Positions 19,398 through 27,275 of a stretch of 59,515 nt of DNA are shown piece by piece. The notes below the pieces were generated by a model, which was not told the DNA's origin, did not search any database, and saw nothing but the letters and a program-made list of their open reading frames with translations. The DNA is taken from assembly GCA_002491905.1 (NCBI GenBank), contig DKWV01000010.1:1-59515 (forward strand). Reading direction: 5' to 3'. Numbering within the stretch: the stretch's first letter is position 1; each line of letters opens with the position of its first letter. Both the position numbers and the translations under genes were made by a program. This DNA is from Lachnospiraceae bacterium UBA7143 (lineage in GTDB: Bacteria > Bacillota > Clostridia > Lachnospirales > Lachnospiraceae).

Positions 19398-20135
19398 ATG
19401 CTCACATCCTATATGAGAGCCGTAAAGGCGGAATCCCTGAAGCTGAAACGAAGTCCGATATGGCTGGCGTTCTTCGCGCTCCCCATGATTTCCGCTTTCT
19501 TCGGCACGATGAATTACAAAATGAATATCGGGATTTTGAAGTCGGAATGGTACAGCCTGTGGAGCCAGCACTCGCTTTTTCTCTGCTATCTGTTTATGCC
19601 CGCGCTGATCGGTACCTACTGCTCCTATCTCTGGCGGCTGGAGCACACCCGCCACAACTGGAACAGCTTTTTGACCGCGCCCCTGCCGTTGTCCAGTCTT
19701 TATCTGGGCAAACTGACGCAGGCGGTACGGGTATCAATTCTCGGAAATATATGGATTTTCCTGCTGTTTTTTATCTGCGGCACGCTCGCCGGGATTCAAA
19801 GCCCGTTTCCGCGGGAAGCTTTGGAGTGGTTTCTCTGCGGCACGCTTGGTGCAGTGGTAGTCTGCTGTGTGCAGCTCCTTTTCTCCCTGATCATCCGCTC
19901 CTTTGCCATCCCCATCGGCATCGCCCTTGCCGGAGGCATTTTCGGGCTGTATATGACCAACCATAACTACGGTATGCATTATCCATACTCCCTCTACTGC
20001 CTGGGAATGCGGGCCAACAATCCGAACATGGAAATCAGTGTATCGACTCTAGTGGTCAATTCCCTCGGATATATTATCATTTTTGTCGTGCTGTCTGTTT
20101 TTTATCTGCGCAGGCACGAGATATCCGCCAGCTAA
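19398..20135 (+). CDS. ABC permease, LanG/MutG-type
   Basis: 245 residues and six predicted membrane segments. The N-terminus MLTSYMRAVKAESLKLKRSP is the usual opening of MutG-type immunity permeases. ATG 19398 is chosen because AAGGAGG lies 8 bases upstream; an upstream in-frame ATG at 19371 has none. It completes a FEG-type exporter with the two genes before it. A gap of 74 bases separates it from the first permease, and a long hairpin follows its stop. Confidence 0.88.
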   Translation: MLTSYMRAVKAESLKLKRSPIWLAFFALPMISAFFGTMNYKMNIGILKSEWYSLWSQHSLFLCYLFMPALIGTYCSYLWRLEHTRHNWNSFLTAPLPLSSLYLGKLTQAVRVSILGNIWIFLLFFICGTLAGIQSPFPREALEWFLCGTLGAVVVCCVQLLFSLIIRSFAIPIGIALAGGIFGLYMTNHNYGMHYPYSLYCLGMRANNPNMEISVSTLVVNSLGYIIIFVVLSVFYLRRHEISAS

Positions 20136-20141
20136 GGGAAA

Positions 20142-20185
20142 GGCGCTAAAAGAGTTTCTGCTTGTCCAGAAGCTCTTTTAGTGCC
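20142..20185. terminator. Long hairpin at convergent gene ends
   Basis: Arms 20142-20154 and 20173-20185 pair over 13 bases with one G-T wobble, and a further TTCTG/CAGAA pair extends the stem inside. It covers the gap after the permease stop (20135) and the last codons of the opposing small gene (stop at 20146). No long T-run follows on either strand, so it may act as a weak terminator or as a block to 3'-end decay. Confidence 0.5.
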
Positions 20186-20346
20186 TCATCCCCCACGCTC
20201 ACCCAGGCGTCCTCCTCCTCGGCGTTCAGGCCCAGATACTCCCGCAGGGTGTCGGTGGTGTCGGAAAATCCCCACTCCTGGCTATAGTCGTCGATCTCCT
20301 CAAATTCAATTTCTCCCGCAAGATATTTCTCTTTAAACTTTTTCAT
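20146..20346 (-). CDS. Small acidic conserved-type protein (66 aa)
   Basis: 66 residues, very acidic, beginning MKKFKEKYLAGEIEFEEIDD, with two helical segments (TDTLREYLGLN and DEALKELLDKQ). I recall similar short acidic proteins in Lachnospiraceae but no function. Its start overlaps the stop of the reductase gene by four bases, so the two are translationally coupled. Its 3' end is part of a long hairpin shared with the opposing permease gene. Confidence 0.75.
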   Translation of the reverse strand: MKKFKEKYLAGEIEFEEIDDYSQEWGFSDTTDTLREYLGLNAEEEDAWVSVGDEALKELLDKQKLF

Positions 20347-21263
20347 TGTAACCCATCCTCTCTGGCCTTATCAGCAATCATCTGATATGTGGGCGTAGGC
20401 ACACCGTATTTCTTCCCCATCCGCACCACCTCGTAGATCAGGCCATCGATCTCGGAAGACTTCCCCGCATAGATATCCCGCTGCATGGAGGTGCTCGCCG
20501 CAGGACTCAGCGAATCCAGAATCCGCAGGTTGGTAGCCACAATATCCACCAGAAAGGGAACGCCCATCGCCACCGCCAGCGCGTCAATCTCCTTCATCAG
20601 TTTGACAAAGGTATCCCGCGGCTCCCCGGTTACCTGTACATCCCCGGCGTTTACGTGGTAATACAGCCCGCAGGCCGCCATAGGAGACACATAGGCAAAC
20701 TTCTGCAGGGCGTCTCTCCGAATATTCTCCGACAGCACGCCGTCGATCCCGCTGTCCTTTAAGTCTTTCGCCACTTCAAACAATTCCGGCCTCAGGTCTT
20801 CCTTTTTCCGCGTACCATACACCACACGGAAAATATCTCCGTTCTGCCAGATTGTTCCCGGTTCTTTAATCTCCGCCGCTATATAGATACATCCGTCCGT
20901 CACCAGAAGCTCCGGCAGCTTTTCCTGCATTCTGCCACCCGTCCCGTAAATATTCAGAATGGGAATCACAACCGTATTTTCTTTCGCCACCCGCCTGATA
21001 AAGGGAATCGTCTCCTCCAGCGAATAGCCCTTCACACAGACAAAAATAATATCCGGATGTTCATCATAGTTCTCCATATCAGCCGCTTTGACGGGATGCA
21101 CGGTATAATTGCCCTTTTTCGTAGTCTCCATCTTAAGGCCCTGCTCCTGCATCTTTTTCAGATGCTCCCCTCTGGCAATCAGGGTCACATCCTTGCCCGC
21201 CTCCGTCATGTATGCGCCAATGCTGCCGCCAGTGCCGCCCGCGCCGATCACTAAGTATTTCAT
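20343..21263 (-). CDS. Ketopantoate reductase / ApbA-PanE family protein
   Basis: 306 residues from ATG 21263, chosen for GGAGG five bases upstream; a longer frame to 21398 lacks a site. The N-terminal Rossmann fold has MKYLVIGAGGTGGSIGAYM, the NADP-binding GxGxxG. The C-terminal helical dehydrogenase domain includes the catalytic-type Lys in RDALQKFAYVSPMAACG and the Ser-rich PAASTSMQRDIYAGKSSEIDG block of the family. PanE makes pantoate for coenzyme A, but many paralogues act on other 2-keto acids. No pan genes are adjacent, so the exact substrate is uncertain. Confidence 0.85.
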   Translation of the reverse strand: MKYLVIGAGGTGGSIGAYMTEAGKDVTLIARGEHLKKMQEQGLKMETTKKGNYTVHPVKAADMENYDEHPDIIFVCVKGYSLEETIPFIRRVAKENTVVIPILNIYGTGGRMQEKLPELLVTDGCIYIAAEIKEPGTIWQNGDIFRVVYGTRKKEDLRPELFEVAKDLKDSGIDGVLSENIRRDALQKFAYVSPMAACGLYYHVNAGDVQVTGEPRDTFVKLMKEIDALAVAMGVPFLVDIVATNLRILDSLSPAASTSMQRDIYAGKSSEIDGLIYEVVRMGKKYGVPTPTYQMIADKAREDGLQ

Positions 21264-21327
21264 GTGTGCCTCCGCTTTTTCTTTTTTCTTAATTTTATCA
21301 GAAAGGCTGTCCCGATGAAAGACCCTC

Positions 21328-21356
21328 TTGACACTTCCACATTTTAGGTACATAAT
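21328..21356 (+). promoter_or_regulatory. Sigma-A type promoter of the Mrp operon
   Basis: TTGACA at 21328-21333, a 17-base spacer, then CATAAT at 21351-21356. The predicted start of transcription near 21363 leaves a leader of ~68 bases before the first antiporter gene. It overlaps the upstream region of the divergent reductase gene. Confidence 0.65.
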
Positions 21357-21430
21357 ATCAACGGTCATATAGTCTCCCTTTTTAATAGGTAGAAACACAT
21401 AAATTTTTTTCTGGAGAACGGAGTGGAAAA

Positions 21431-21898
21431 ATGTTTATTCTTTTTTTTCTGATCTGGGTTATTTTTAACGGGCAGTTCACCGCGGAAATTGCCGCTTTCG
21501 GTGTCGTTATTGCAGGGGTTATGTATTGGTTTTTATGTAAATTTTTCAACTACAGCCCCCGATACGACCTTTTTTTATGGCGAAAAGCACCGCTTCTGCT
21601 CCATTATCTTTTCACGCTTGTGGCGGAGATCCTGAAAGCAAATATAACCGTTTTTAAACTGATCTATACCGCCGAATATGAACTGGAACCGGCTGTGGTA
21701 CACTTTCGGACAGACCTGCGCACCACTTTTGCGCGGGTGCTGCTTGCCAACTCCATAACGCTTACGCCGGGCACGATCACCGTCGCGCTGACAGGCAATG
21801 AATACACGGTACATTGTCTTGACAAGGAACTCGCGGAGGGCATTTCCTCTTCCGTGTTTGTAAAGCTTCTGGAAAAAATAGAAAAAGATTTGTCCTGA
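21431..21898 (+). CDS. mnhE: Mrp-type antiporter subunit E
   Basis: 155 residues: two or three N-terminal membrane segments (MFILFFLIWVIFNGQFT to ~40 and 55-75), then a cytoplasmic domain with the family block LLANSITLTPGTITVAL. MrpE is a small subunit of the multi-protein cation/proton antiporter in the cell membrane. It is the first gene of a nine-gene plus-strand operon, with a GGAG site upstream. Confidence 0.9.
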   Translation: MFILFFLIWVIFNGQFTAEIAAFGVVIAGVMYWFLCKFFNYSPRYDLFLWRKAPLLLHYLFTLVAEILKANITVFKLIYTAEYELEPAVVHFRTDLRTTFARVLLANSITLTPGTITVALTGNEYTVHCLDKELAEGISSSVFVKLLEKIEKDLS

Positions 21899-21911
21899 GA
21901 TGGAGGTTGTC

Positions 21912-22244
21912 ATGGAAAAAGAATTCATCTATCACCCGATTTTTATCGCCCTGCTGATCCTGTTTTCTTTTATGCTGCTGATCTGTCTGATCCGCGCAGT
22001 AAAGGGACCCCGTGTGGCTGACCGCCTGGTGGCCGTCAACATGATGGGCACCGTGGTTATGGTCATGATTTCCGTTCTGGCGCTGCTTTTGAAAGAAGGC
22101 TATCTGGTAGATATCTGTCTGATCTACGCCATGATCAGCTTTCTTTCCGTTGTTGTGATCTCCAAGGTTTATATCGGTATCTATGAGGAGCAGCACCATA
22201 ATCAGGAGAAGGCGGAAGGAGGGAATGCGGATGGACGCGTTTGA
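21912..22244 (+). CDS. mnhF: Mrp-type antiporter subunit F
   Basis: 110 residues with three membrane segments and the conserved RAVKGPRVADRLVAVNMMG block of MrpF. ATG 21912 is chosen over an upstream ATG because that one belongs to the ATGGAGG ribosome-binding site. MrpF forms part of the antiporter membrane arm with E and G. Its end overlaps the start of the G gene by 14 bases. Confidence 0.88.
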   Translation: MEKEFIYHPIFIALLILFSFMLLICLIRAVKGPRVADRLVAVNMMGTVVMVMISVLALLLKEGYLVDICLIYAMISFLSVVVISKVYIGIYEEQHHNQEKAEGGNADGRV

Positions 22245-22635
22245 ATGGGTAAGGCTCTTTGCCGGATGTCTGTTTATATTAATTGGTGTGGTTATTTTTT
22301 TTACGGAGCTGTTCGGTGTCTTTCATTTTAAATATGTCCTGAACAGAATGCACGCCGCTGCAATGGGCGATACGCTGGGTATCAGCGCATGCCTCATCGG
22401 CCTGATGATTTTTTCGGGTCTGAACTTTACGACCTTAAAAATGTTTTTGATTATCGTCTTTTTATGGTTTGCCTCCCCCGTCTCTTCCCATGTGCTTTCG
22501 AGACTGGAGGTGGCCACCAACGACCACCTGTCCTCATACTGCGAAATATACGGGGATGTGGAAACTTTGGAGCAGGAGCTTACTGCCCGGCGGGAAAATG
22601 AAAATACGAAGGAAGAGGGAGGAACTGTGTCATGA
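22231..22635 (+). CDS. mnhG: Mrp-type antiporter subunit G
   Basis: 134 residues with three membrane segments. The family block is FFTELFGVFHFKYVLNRMHA followed by GDTLGISACLIGLMI, and the C-terminal tail is acidic and cytoplasmic. ATG 22231 is chosen because GGAGGG lies 7 bases upstream; an in-frame ATG at 22225 sits too close to that site. The stop overlaps the next gene in ATGA. Confidence 0.88.
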   Translation: MDAFEWVRLFAGCLFILIGVVIFFTELFGVFHFKYVLNRMHAAAMGDTLGISACLIGLMIFSGLNFTTLKMFLIIVFLWFASPVSSHVLSRLEVATNDHLSSYCEIYGDVETLEQELTARRENENTKEEGGTVS

Positions 22636-22916
22636 CCGCTTTCCAGATCATATTGATGGGATTTTTGATTATCTGTGCCGTCTCCGTCAGCTTTTCCAAA
22701 AATCTTTTAAACGCGATTCTGATTTATATGTCCTTCAGTCTGGTTATGTCGATGCTCTGGATCTGTCTGGAGTCTCCCGATCTGGCCATCACGGAGGCTG
22801 CTGTCGGTGCGGGGATCACCAGCGTTCTCTTCTTTGTGACGCTCAAAAAAATCCGTGCCATTGAAGCTTCGGAACCCGAAGCAAAAGGGGAATCCAGGGA
22901 GGAAAAAAATGAGTAA
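22632..22916 (+). CDS. DUF4040 / MbhD-like antiporter subunit
   Basis: 94 residues with three membrane segments. The conserved block SPDLAITEAAVGAGITSVLFF marks it as the DUF4040/MbhD domain, which in classical MrpA is part of the C-terminal extension. Here it is a separate gene, as in archaeal membrane-bound hydrogenase modules and many anaerobe Mrp operons. The C-terminus is acidic (EASEPEAKGESREEKNE). It overlaps both neighbours. Confidence 0.85.
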   Translation: MTAFQIILMGFLIICAVSVSFSKNLLNAILIYMSFSLVMSMLWICLESPDLAITEAAVGAGITSVLFFVTLKKIRAIEASEPEAKGESREEKNE

Positions 22917-23868
22917 AAAAAGGCCGGCATCAGAATACCAGAAAACTTTCGCCTTTCGCTTCTTTCGCTGGCTGTCCGGCGAAAAGGACCCTTACATCGG
23001 AGAGATGGAAATGCATCCCCAGGAAGAATACCAGCCAGACCGGGAGGCGGCTCTCCGCCATGAGAGAGAGCACGACGCCATCATGGACAAGGTCTATGAT
23101 ACTGAACACAACAGATCGCTGCACCTTTTTCACCGGCTGTATCAGGCGACCAGTATCCTCTTTTGTCTGTTTCTGATCGCCCTGCTTTTAGTGACGATCT
23201 CTTATCTGCCCGCTACCGGGACGGTGAACCGCCCGGTTAACAACGAGGTAGCCAAACGGTATATCGAAAAAGGGCTGGAAGAGACGGGAGCAGTCAACAT
23301 CGTCGCCGGCATGATTCTCGACTACAGGGCTTTCGACACGCTGGGAGAATCCCATGTGCTGTTTGTGGCAACCATTACCGTGCTGATTCTGCTGCGCCTG
23401 AACAAAACCCAAAAGGACGAAGCGGAGATAAGCGACCGCCGTTTTGAACCGAAAAACGATGCGATTTTACAGCTTGTGGCGACTTTCCTTGTGCCCGTCA
23501 TCATCATTTTTGGCATATACATTATCTTAAACGGCCATCTCGGCCCCGGCGGCGGTTTTTCCGGCGGCGCAGTCATCGGCGCGGGGCTGGTGCTCTACTT
23601 AAACGCTTTTGGCTTCAAGAAGACGGAGCGGTTTTTTACGGAAAAGACCTACAAATGGGTATGTTTCTTCTCCCTCTCCTTCTACTGTCTGGCAAAAAGC
23701 TACTCCTTCTACACGGGTGCGAACCAGCTTCACAGCGTCATTCCGAAGGGTACGCCCGGCGCGATCCTCTCAAGCGGTCTGATTCTGCCCTTAAATATCG
23801 CGGTAGGACTTGTGGTCGCGTGCACGATTTACGCTTTTTACGCTATGTTCCGAAAAGGAGGGTTTTAA
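22909..23868 (+). CDS. mnhB: MrpB-type subunit fused to MbhE-like N-terminal part
   Basis: 319 residues from ATG 22909 (GGAGG upstream). An unusual charged cytoplasmic N-terminus of ~75 residues (for example EKDPYIGEMEMHPQEEYQ) is followed by a membrane helix at ~85-105. A periplasmic-facing stretch (VNRPVNNEVAKRYIEKGLEETGAVNIVAG) and DYRAFDTLGES follow, the mark of the MbhE-like part. The C-terminal half is the MnhB domain, with LNGHLGPGGGFSGGAVIGAG and four membrane helices. In classical MrpA-MrpB the first part belongs to MrpA, so this is a domain rearrangement. Confidence 0.85.
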   Translation: MSKKRPASEYQKTFAFRFFRWLSGEKDPYIGEMEMHPQEEYQPDREAALRHEREHDAIMDKVYDTEHNRSLHLFHRLYQATSILFCLFLIALLLVTISYLPATGTVNRPVNNEVAKRYIEKGLEETGAVNIVAGMILDYRAFDTLGESHVLFVATITVLILLRLNKTQKDEAEISDRRFEPKNDAILQLVATFLVPVIIIFGIYIILNGHLGPGGGFSGGAVIGAGLVLYLNAFGFKKTERFFTEKTYKWVCFFSLSFYCLAKSYSFYTGANQLHSVIPKGTPGAILSSGLILPLNIAVGLVVACTIYAFYAMFRKGGF

Positions 23869-23869
23869 A

Positions 23870-24244
23870 ATGGGCCCGAATTTATTTACAAACTACGGAG
23901 AAGCTGTCTCGGCGGTTCTTTTCTGTATCGGCTTCACGAATCTGCTTCTGCAGACCAATCTGATTAAAAAAATTATCGGCTTGAATATCATGGACAGCGC
24001 GATCTATCTCTTTCTGGCGGAAAAAGGCTATATTGCCGGTCGGGTTGCGCCCATTGTGGTGAACGGCGTTACCAGCACGGAAGCCTACATCAACCCGATT
24101 CCCAGCGGCCTTGTGCTGACGGGTATCGTGGTTTCCGTCTCCGTTACCGCGCTGATGCTGTCCCTGACAATCCGCCTTTACACCAGATACCACACGCTGA
24201 ATCTGGACGAGATTTCCATGCAGCTGAAAAAGGAGGGAAAATAA
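23870..24244 (+). CDS. mnhC: Mrp-type antiporter subunit C (NuoK-like)
   Basis: 124 residues from ATG 23870 with AGGAGG upstream, and three membrane segments. The MrpC/NuoK block includes NLIKKIIGLNIMDSAIYLF and INPIPSGLVLTGIVVSVSVTAL. It is the membrane subunit homologous to NuoK of complex I that bridges the antiporter-like subunits. The next gene begins one base after its stop. Confidence 0.9.
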   Translation: MGPNLFTNYGEAVSAVLFCIGFTNLLLQTNLIKKIIGLNIMDSAIYLFLAEKGYIAGRVAPIVVNGVTSTEAYINPIPSGLVLTGIVVSVSVTALMLSLTIRLYTRYHTLNLDEISMQLKKEGK

Positions 24245-24245
24245 C

Positions 24246-25739
24246 ATGAATTTTATCTGCAATTTTCCCTTTTTCTCTATCCTTTTAAGCCTTTTTTCGG
24301 GGACGGTCTGTTCCGTGCTGCCCGCAAAGGCCGCAAAGGCAGTAAACCGTGTGGTGATAATCGCTGTCGGACTGATGTCGGCCGTGCTGCTTTTGTACCT
24401 CCTCTCCACAGGCGAATCCTTTATCTACTGGATGGGACATTTCCCCGCGCCCTGGGGCAACGAGATCCGGGCGGGCGTGCTGGAAGCGGGCATGGCGCTC
24501 TTTTTCTGCATCATCATGTATCTGTCTATGGCAGGCGGCGCGCATAAGCTTCCCGGCGAAGTGGTGGAGAGCAAACATAATTTATACTATATTCTGGTGA
24601 ACCTTCTGCTGAGTTCCCTGCTTGCGCTGGTTTACACCAACGATATGTTTACGGCCTACGTTTTTGTAGAAATCAACACGATTTCCGCCTGCGGCCTGAT
24701 TATGATAAGACAGGTGGGACGTACCATCGAGGCCGCCGTGCGCTACATGATTATGAGTCTTTTAGGCTCCGGCCTGCTGCTCTTCGGCCTCTGCATTATG
24801 TACGACCTGACAGGGCATCTTCTGATGAGCAACATAAAGGAGTCAGTGGCCCAGCTTATAGCGGCCGGCGAATACCAGATACCCCTGATTGTCTCAGTGG
24901 CGCTGATGTGCATTGGTCTGTGCATCAAGAGTGCACTGTTTCCTTTCCATGCCTGGCTGCCGGACGCCTATGGCTACTCCACGGTATCTTCCGCGGCGAT
25001 CCTTTCCAGTCTGGTGTCCAAGGGCTATATCTTTCTGCTGATTAAAATTATTTACCGGGTGATCGGCTTCGACATCTTTAACAGCACAAGAATTATTGAC
25101 GTCCTCTTTGTCTTCGGACTGATGGGAATGATTTTCGGCTCGCTCTCCGCCATTAAGGAAAATGATATCCGCCGGATGATCGCCTTTTCTTCTGTGGCGC
25201 AGATCGGTTACATTTACATGGGTTTCGGCATGGGCACGCAGGCGGGTATGGTCGCAAGCGTCTTTCATATTCTATCCCATGCGGCCACAAAATCCCTGCT
25301 GTTTATCGCCGCCATCGGTCTTACGGATGTGTCGGGCGGAAGCCGCAAATTTATCGACCTGACAGGCGCGGCCTACCGCAATAAATGGGCGGGCGTGGCT
25401 TTCACGGCGGGGTCGCTGTCTATGGTGGGTATTCCCCTGTTTTCCGGCTTCATCAGCAAGCTCCTCTTCGCCCAGGCGGCGGTTCAGGTGGAGGGAAAAA
25501 TGCTCGCTTCCCTGATTGTTTTGGGAATCAGTACTGTACTGAACGCGATTTACTTTATGAAGACGGTAATCCGTATTTACACCACCGCGGGAGAGTCGCC
25601 CTATTCCGGCGTTACTTTCCGTGATATGAAGGCATACGCTGTGACCCTTTTGTTTTTCATCCTGTTAAATGTGGCTCTGGGCGTCAGCTCCCAGCCGGTC
25701 GTAAATATGATTGAACAGGGACTCGCCATGTTCGCGTAA
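24246..25739 (+). CDS. mnhD: Mrp-type antiporter subunit D (NuoN/M-like)
   Basis: 497 residues with ~14 membrane helices, of the proton_antipo_M family. The key motif is LCIKSALFPFHAWLPDAYGY, containing the conserved Lys of the proton channel. The helix-5 Glu lies in YVFVEINTISACGL, and the later AASVFHILSHAATKSLLFI carries the conserved His/Lys. It is the first of four antiporter-like subunits in the operon and probably the canonical MrpD. Start ATG has GGAGGG 8 bases upstream. Confidence 0.88.
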   Translation: MNFICNFPFFSILLSLFSGTVCSVLPAKAAKAVNRVVIIAVGLMSAVLLLYLLSTGESFIYWMGHFPAPWGNEIRAGVLEAGMALFFCIIMYLSMAGGAHKLPGEVVESKHNLYYILVNLLLSSLLALVYTNDMFTAYVFVEINTISACGLIMIRQVGRTIEAAVRYMIMSLLGSGLLLFGLCIMYDLTGHLLMSNIKESVAQLIAAGEYQIPLIVSVALMCIGLCIKSALFPFHAWLPDAYGYSTVSSAAILSSLVSKGYIFLLIKIIYRVIGFDIFNSTRIIDVLFVFGLMGMIFGSLSAIKENDIRRMIAFSSVAQIGYIYMGFGMGTQAGMVASVFHILSHAATKSLLFIAAIGLTDVSGGSRKFIDLTGAAYRNKWAGVAFTAGSLSMVGIPLFSGFISKLLFAQAAVQVEGKMLASLIVLGISTVLNAIYFMKTVIRIYTTAGESPYSGVTFRDMKAYAVTLLFFILLNVALGVSSQPVVNMIEQGLAMFA

Positions 25740-25780
25740 TCCTGCCGTATTTGTTGCATCATCTACATGGAGGTAATGGC

Positions 25781-27271
25781 ATGTATTTTATTCTTTTATC
25801 CATATTTTTTCCTATTTTAGCGGGACTGTTTCTGCTGATCCGCTTCCGGACGCCCCTTTCGGGGGAAAAAGCCGGGACCGACAGAAAACCGCTTTTGGTC
25901 CTGACCGGCATTTTTCTTGTCATTACGGCTGTTTTTGCTTTTGCCGCGCCCCTCACGGCAAGGGAGGGATTTACCCTTTTTTACCTGACAGAAACGCTTC
26001 CCATTTATTTTCGGATTGACAGTGTAGGACAGCTTTTTTCCCTGCTTGCGGTCATCGTTTTACTCTGCGCCGGCTTTTTTTCCTTTTCATACATGAAACA
26101 CGAGGAGAGGGAAAGCCGTTATTACGGCTTCTATCTGATTCTTTTCGGTGTGCTCAACGCCCTCTGTTTTGCAGGCAACCTGATTACCTTCTATCTGTTT
26201 TTTGAACTTTTGACTCTATCTTCCATGCCCCTGGTTCTCCACAACGGCTCCAGAGAGGCCATCATGGCGGGATTAAAATATCTGTTTTATTCCCTGTGCG
26301 GCGCCTACGGGGCACTGTTCGGCATTTATTTTCTGTATCAGAGCTGCGATACCCTGACCTTTACGGCGGGCGGCGTGTTAAAAGAAACCGCCGTCACACA
26401 GCATGGCGGCTTCCTTCTTCTGACGGCTTTCGTCATGCTGCTTGGCTTCGGTGTCAAGGCTGGCATGTTTCCCATGCACGCATGGCTCCCCACGGCACAT
26501 CCCGTTGCGCCTGCCCCGGCCTCCGCGGTTTTGTCCGCCGTCATCGTCAAGGCTGGTGTACTGGCGGTTGTCCGCATCACCGGCTACATCTTCGGGACAG
26601 GCTTTCTGCGGGGGACCTGGGTGCAGACCGTCTGGATGTGTCTGACCCTCATAACCGTGTTTATGGGCTCTATGCTTGCCTATCGGGAGCCTGTACTGAA
26701 AAAAAGGCTGGCCTACTCCACGGTGAGCCAGCTCTCCTACATTCTTTTCGGCCTCGCCGTTATGAATGAGGCGTCTCTTGTCGGCAGCCTCTTCCAGGTA
26801 CTGGCCCACGGCTTTGTCAAAGCCGCGCTCTTCCTGTGCGCCGGAGCCATCATTTACAAAACGGGAAAAACGCGGGTGGAAGAAATGCGCGGCATCGGCA
26901 AGGAAATGCCGCTGACCATGTGGTGCTGGACGATCGCTTCCCTGGGACTGGTCGGCATTCCCCCCACGGGCGGCTTTGTCAGCAAATGGTATCTGGCTCT
27001 CGGCTCTTTAAAGAGCGGCCTGCCTGTTCTTGATGTGCTCGGCCCCATCATTCTTCTGGTAAGCGCGCTGCTCACTGCGGGATATCTCCTGCCGCTGACA
27101 ATCCACGGCTTTTTCCCGGGAGGGGACTACGACTACAGCGGACTACAGAAGAAAGAGCCCCGCAAACTGATGACTGTACCAATTTTAATACTGACATCAC
27201 TGCCAGTTGTAATCGGCCTGTTTCCGGACACGATCGCCGGCATCATTCTGATGGCGGTTAAAGGGAGGTGA
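25781..27271 (+). CDS. Second antiporter-like subunit (NuoM/N-like)
   Basis: 496 residues, ~14 membrane helices, proton_antipo_M family. The helix-5 Glu is in YLFFELLTLSSMPLV, the Lys motif in LGFGVKAGMFPMHAWLP, and the later Lys in VLAHGFVKAALFL. ATG 25781 is chosen for GGAGG 7 bases before it. It is probably an additional cation/proton channel subunit; whether it is a MrpD paralogue or supplies a specialised role cannot be told from sequence alone. Confidence 0.85.
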   Translation: MYFILLSIFFPILAGLFLLIRFRTPLSGEKAGTDRKPLLVLTGIFLVITAVFAFAAPLTAREGFTLFYLTETLPIYFRIDSVGQLFSLLAVIVLLCAGFFSFSYMKHEERESRYYGFYLILFGVLNALCFAGNLITFYLFFELLTLSSMPLVLHNGSREAIMAGLKYLFYSLCGAYGALFGIYFLYQSCDTLTFTAGGVLKETAVTQHGGFLLLTAFVMLLGFGVKAGMFPMHAWLPTAHPVAPAPASAVLSAVIVKAGVLAVVRITGYIFGTGFLRGTWVQTVWMCLTLITVFMGSMLAYREPVLKKRLAYSTVSQLSYILFGLAVMNEASLVGSLFQVLAHGFVKAALFLCAGAIIYKTGKTRVEEMRGIGKEMPLTMWCWTIASLGLVGIPPTGGFVSKWYLALGSLKSGLPVLDVLGPIILLVSALLTAGYLLPLTIHGFFPGGDYDYSGLQKKEPRKLMTVPILILTSLPVVIGLFPDTIAGIILMAVKGR

Positions 27272-27275
27272 TACC

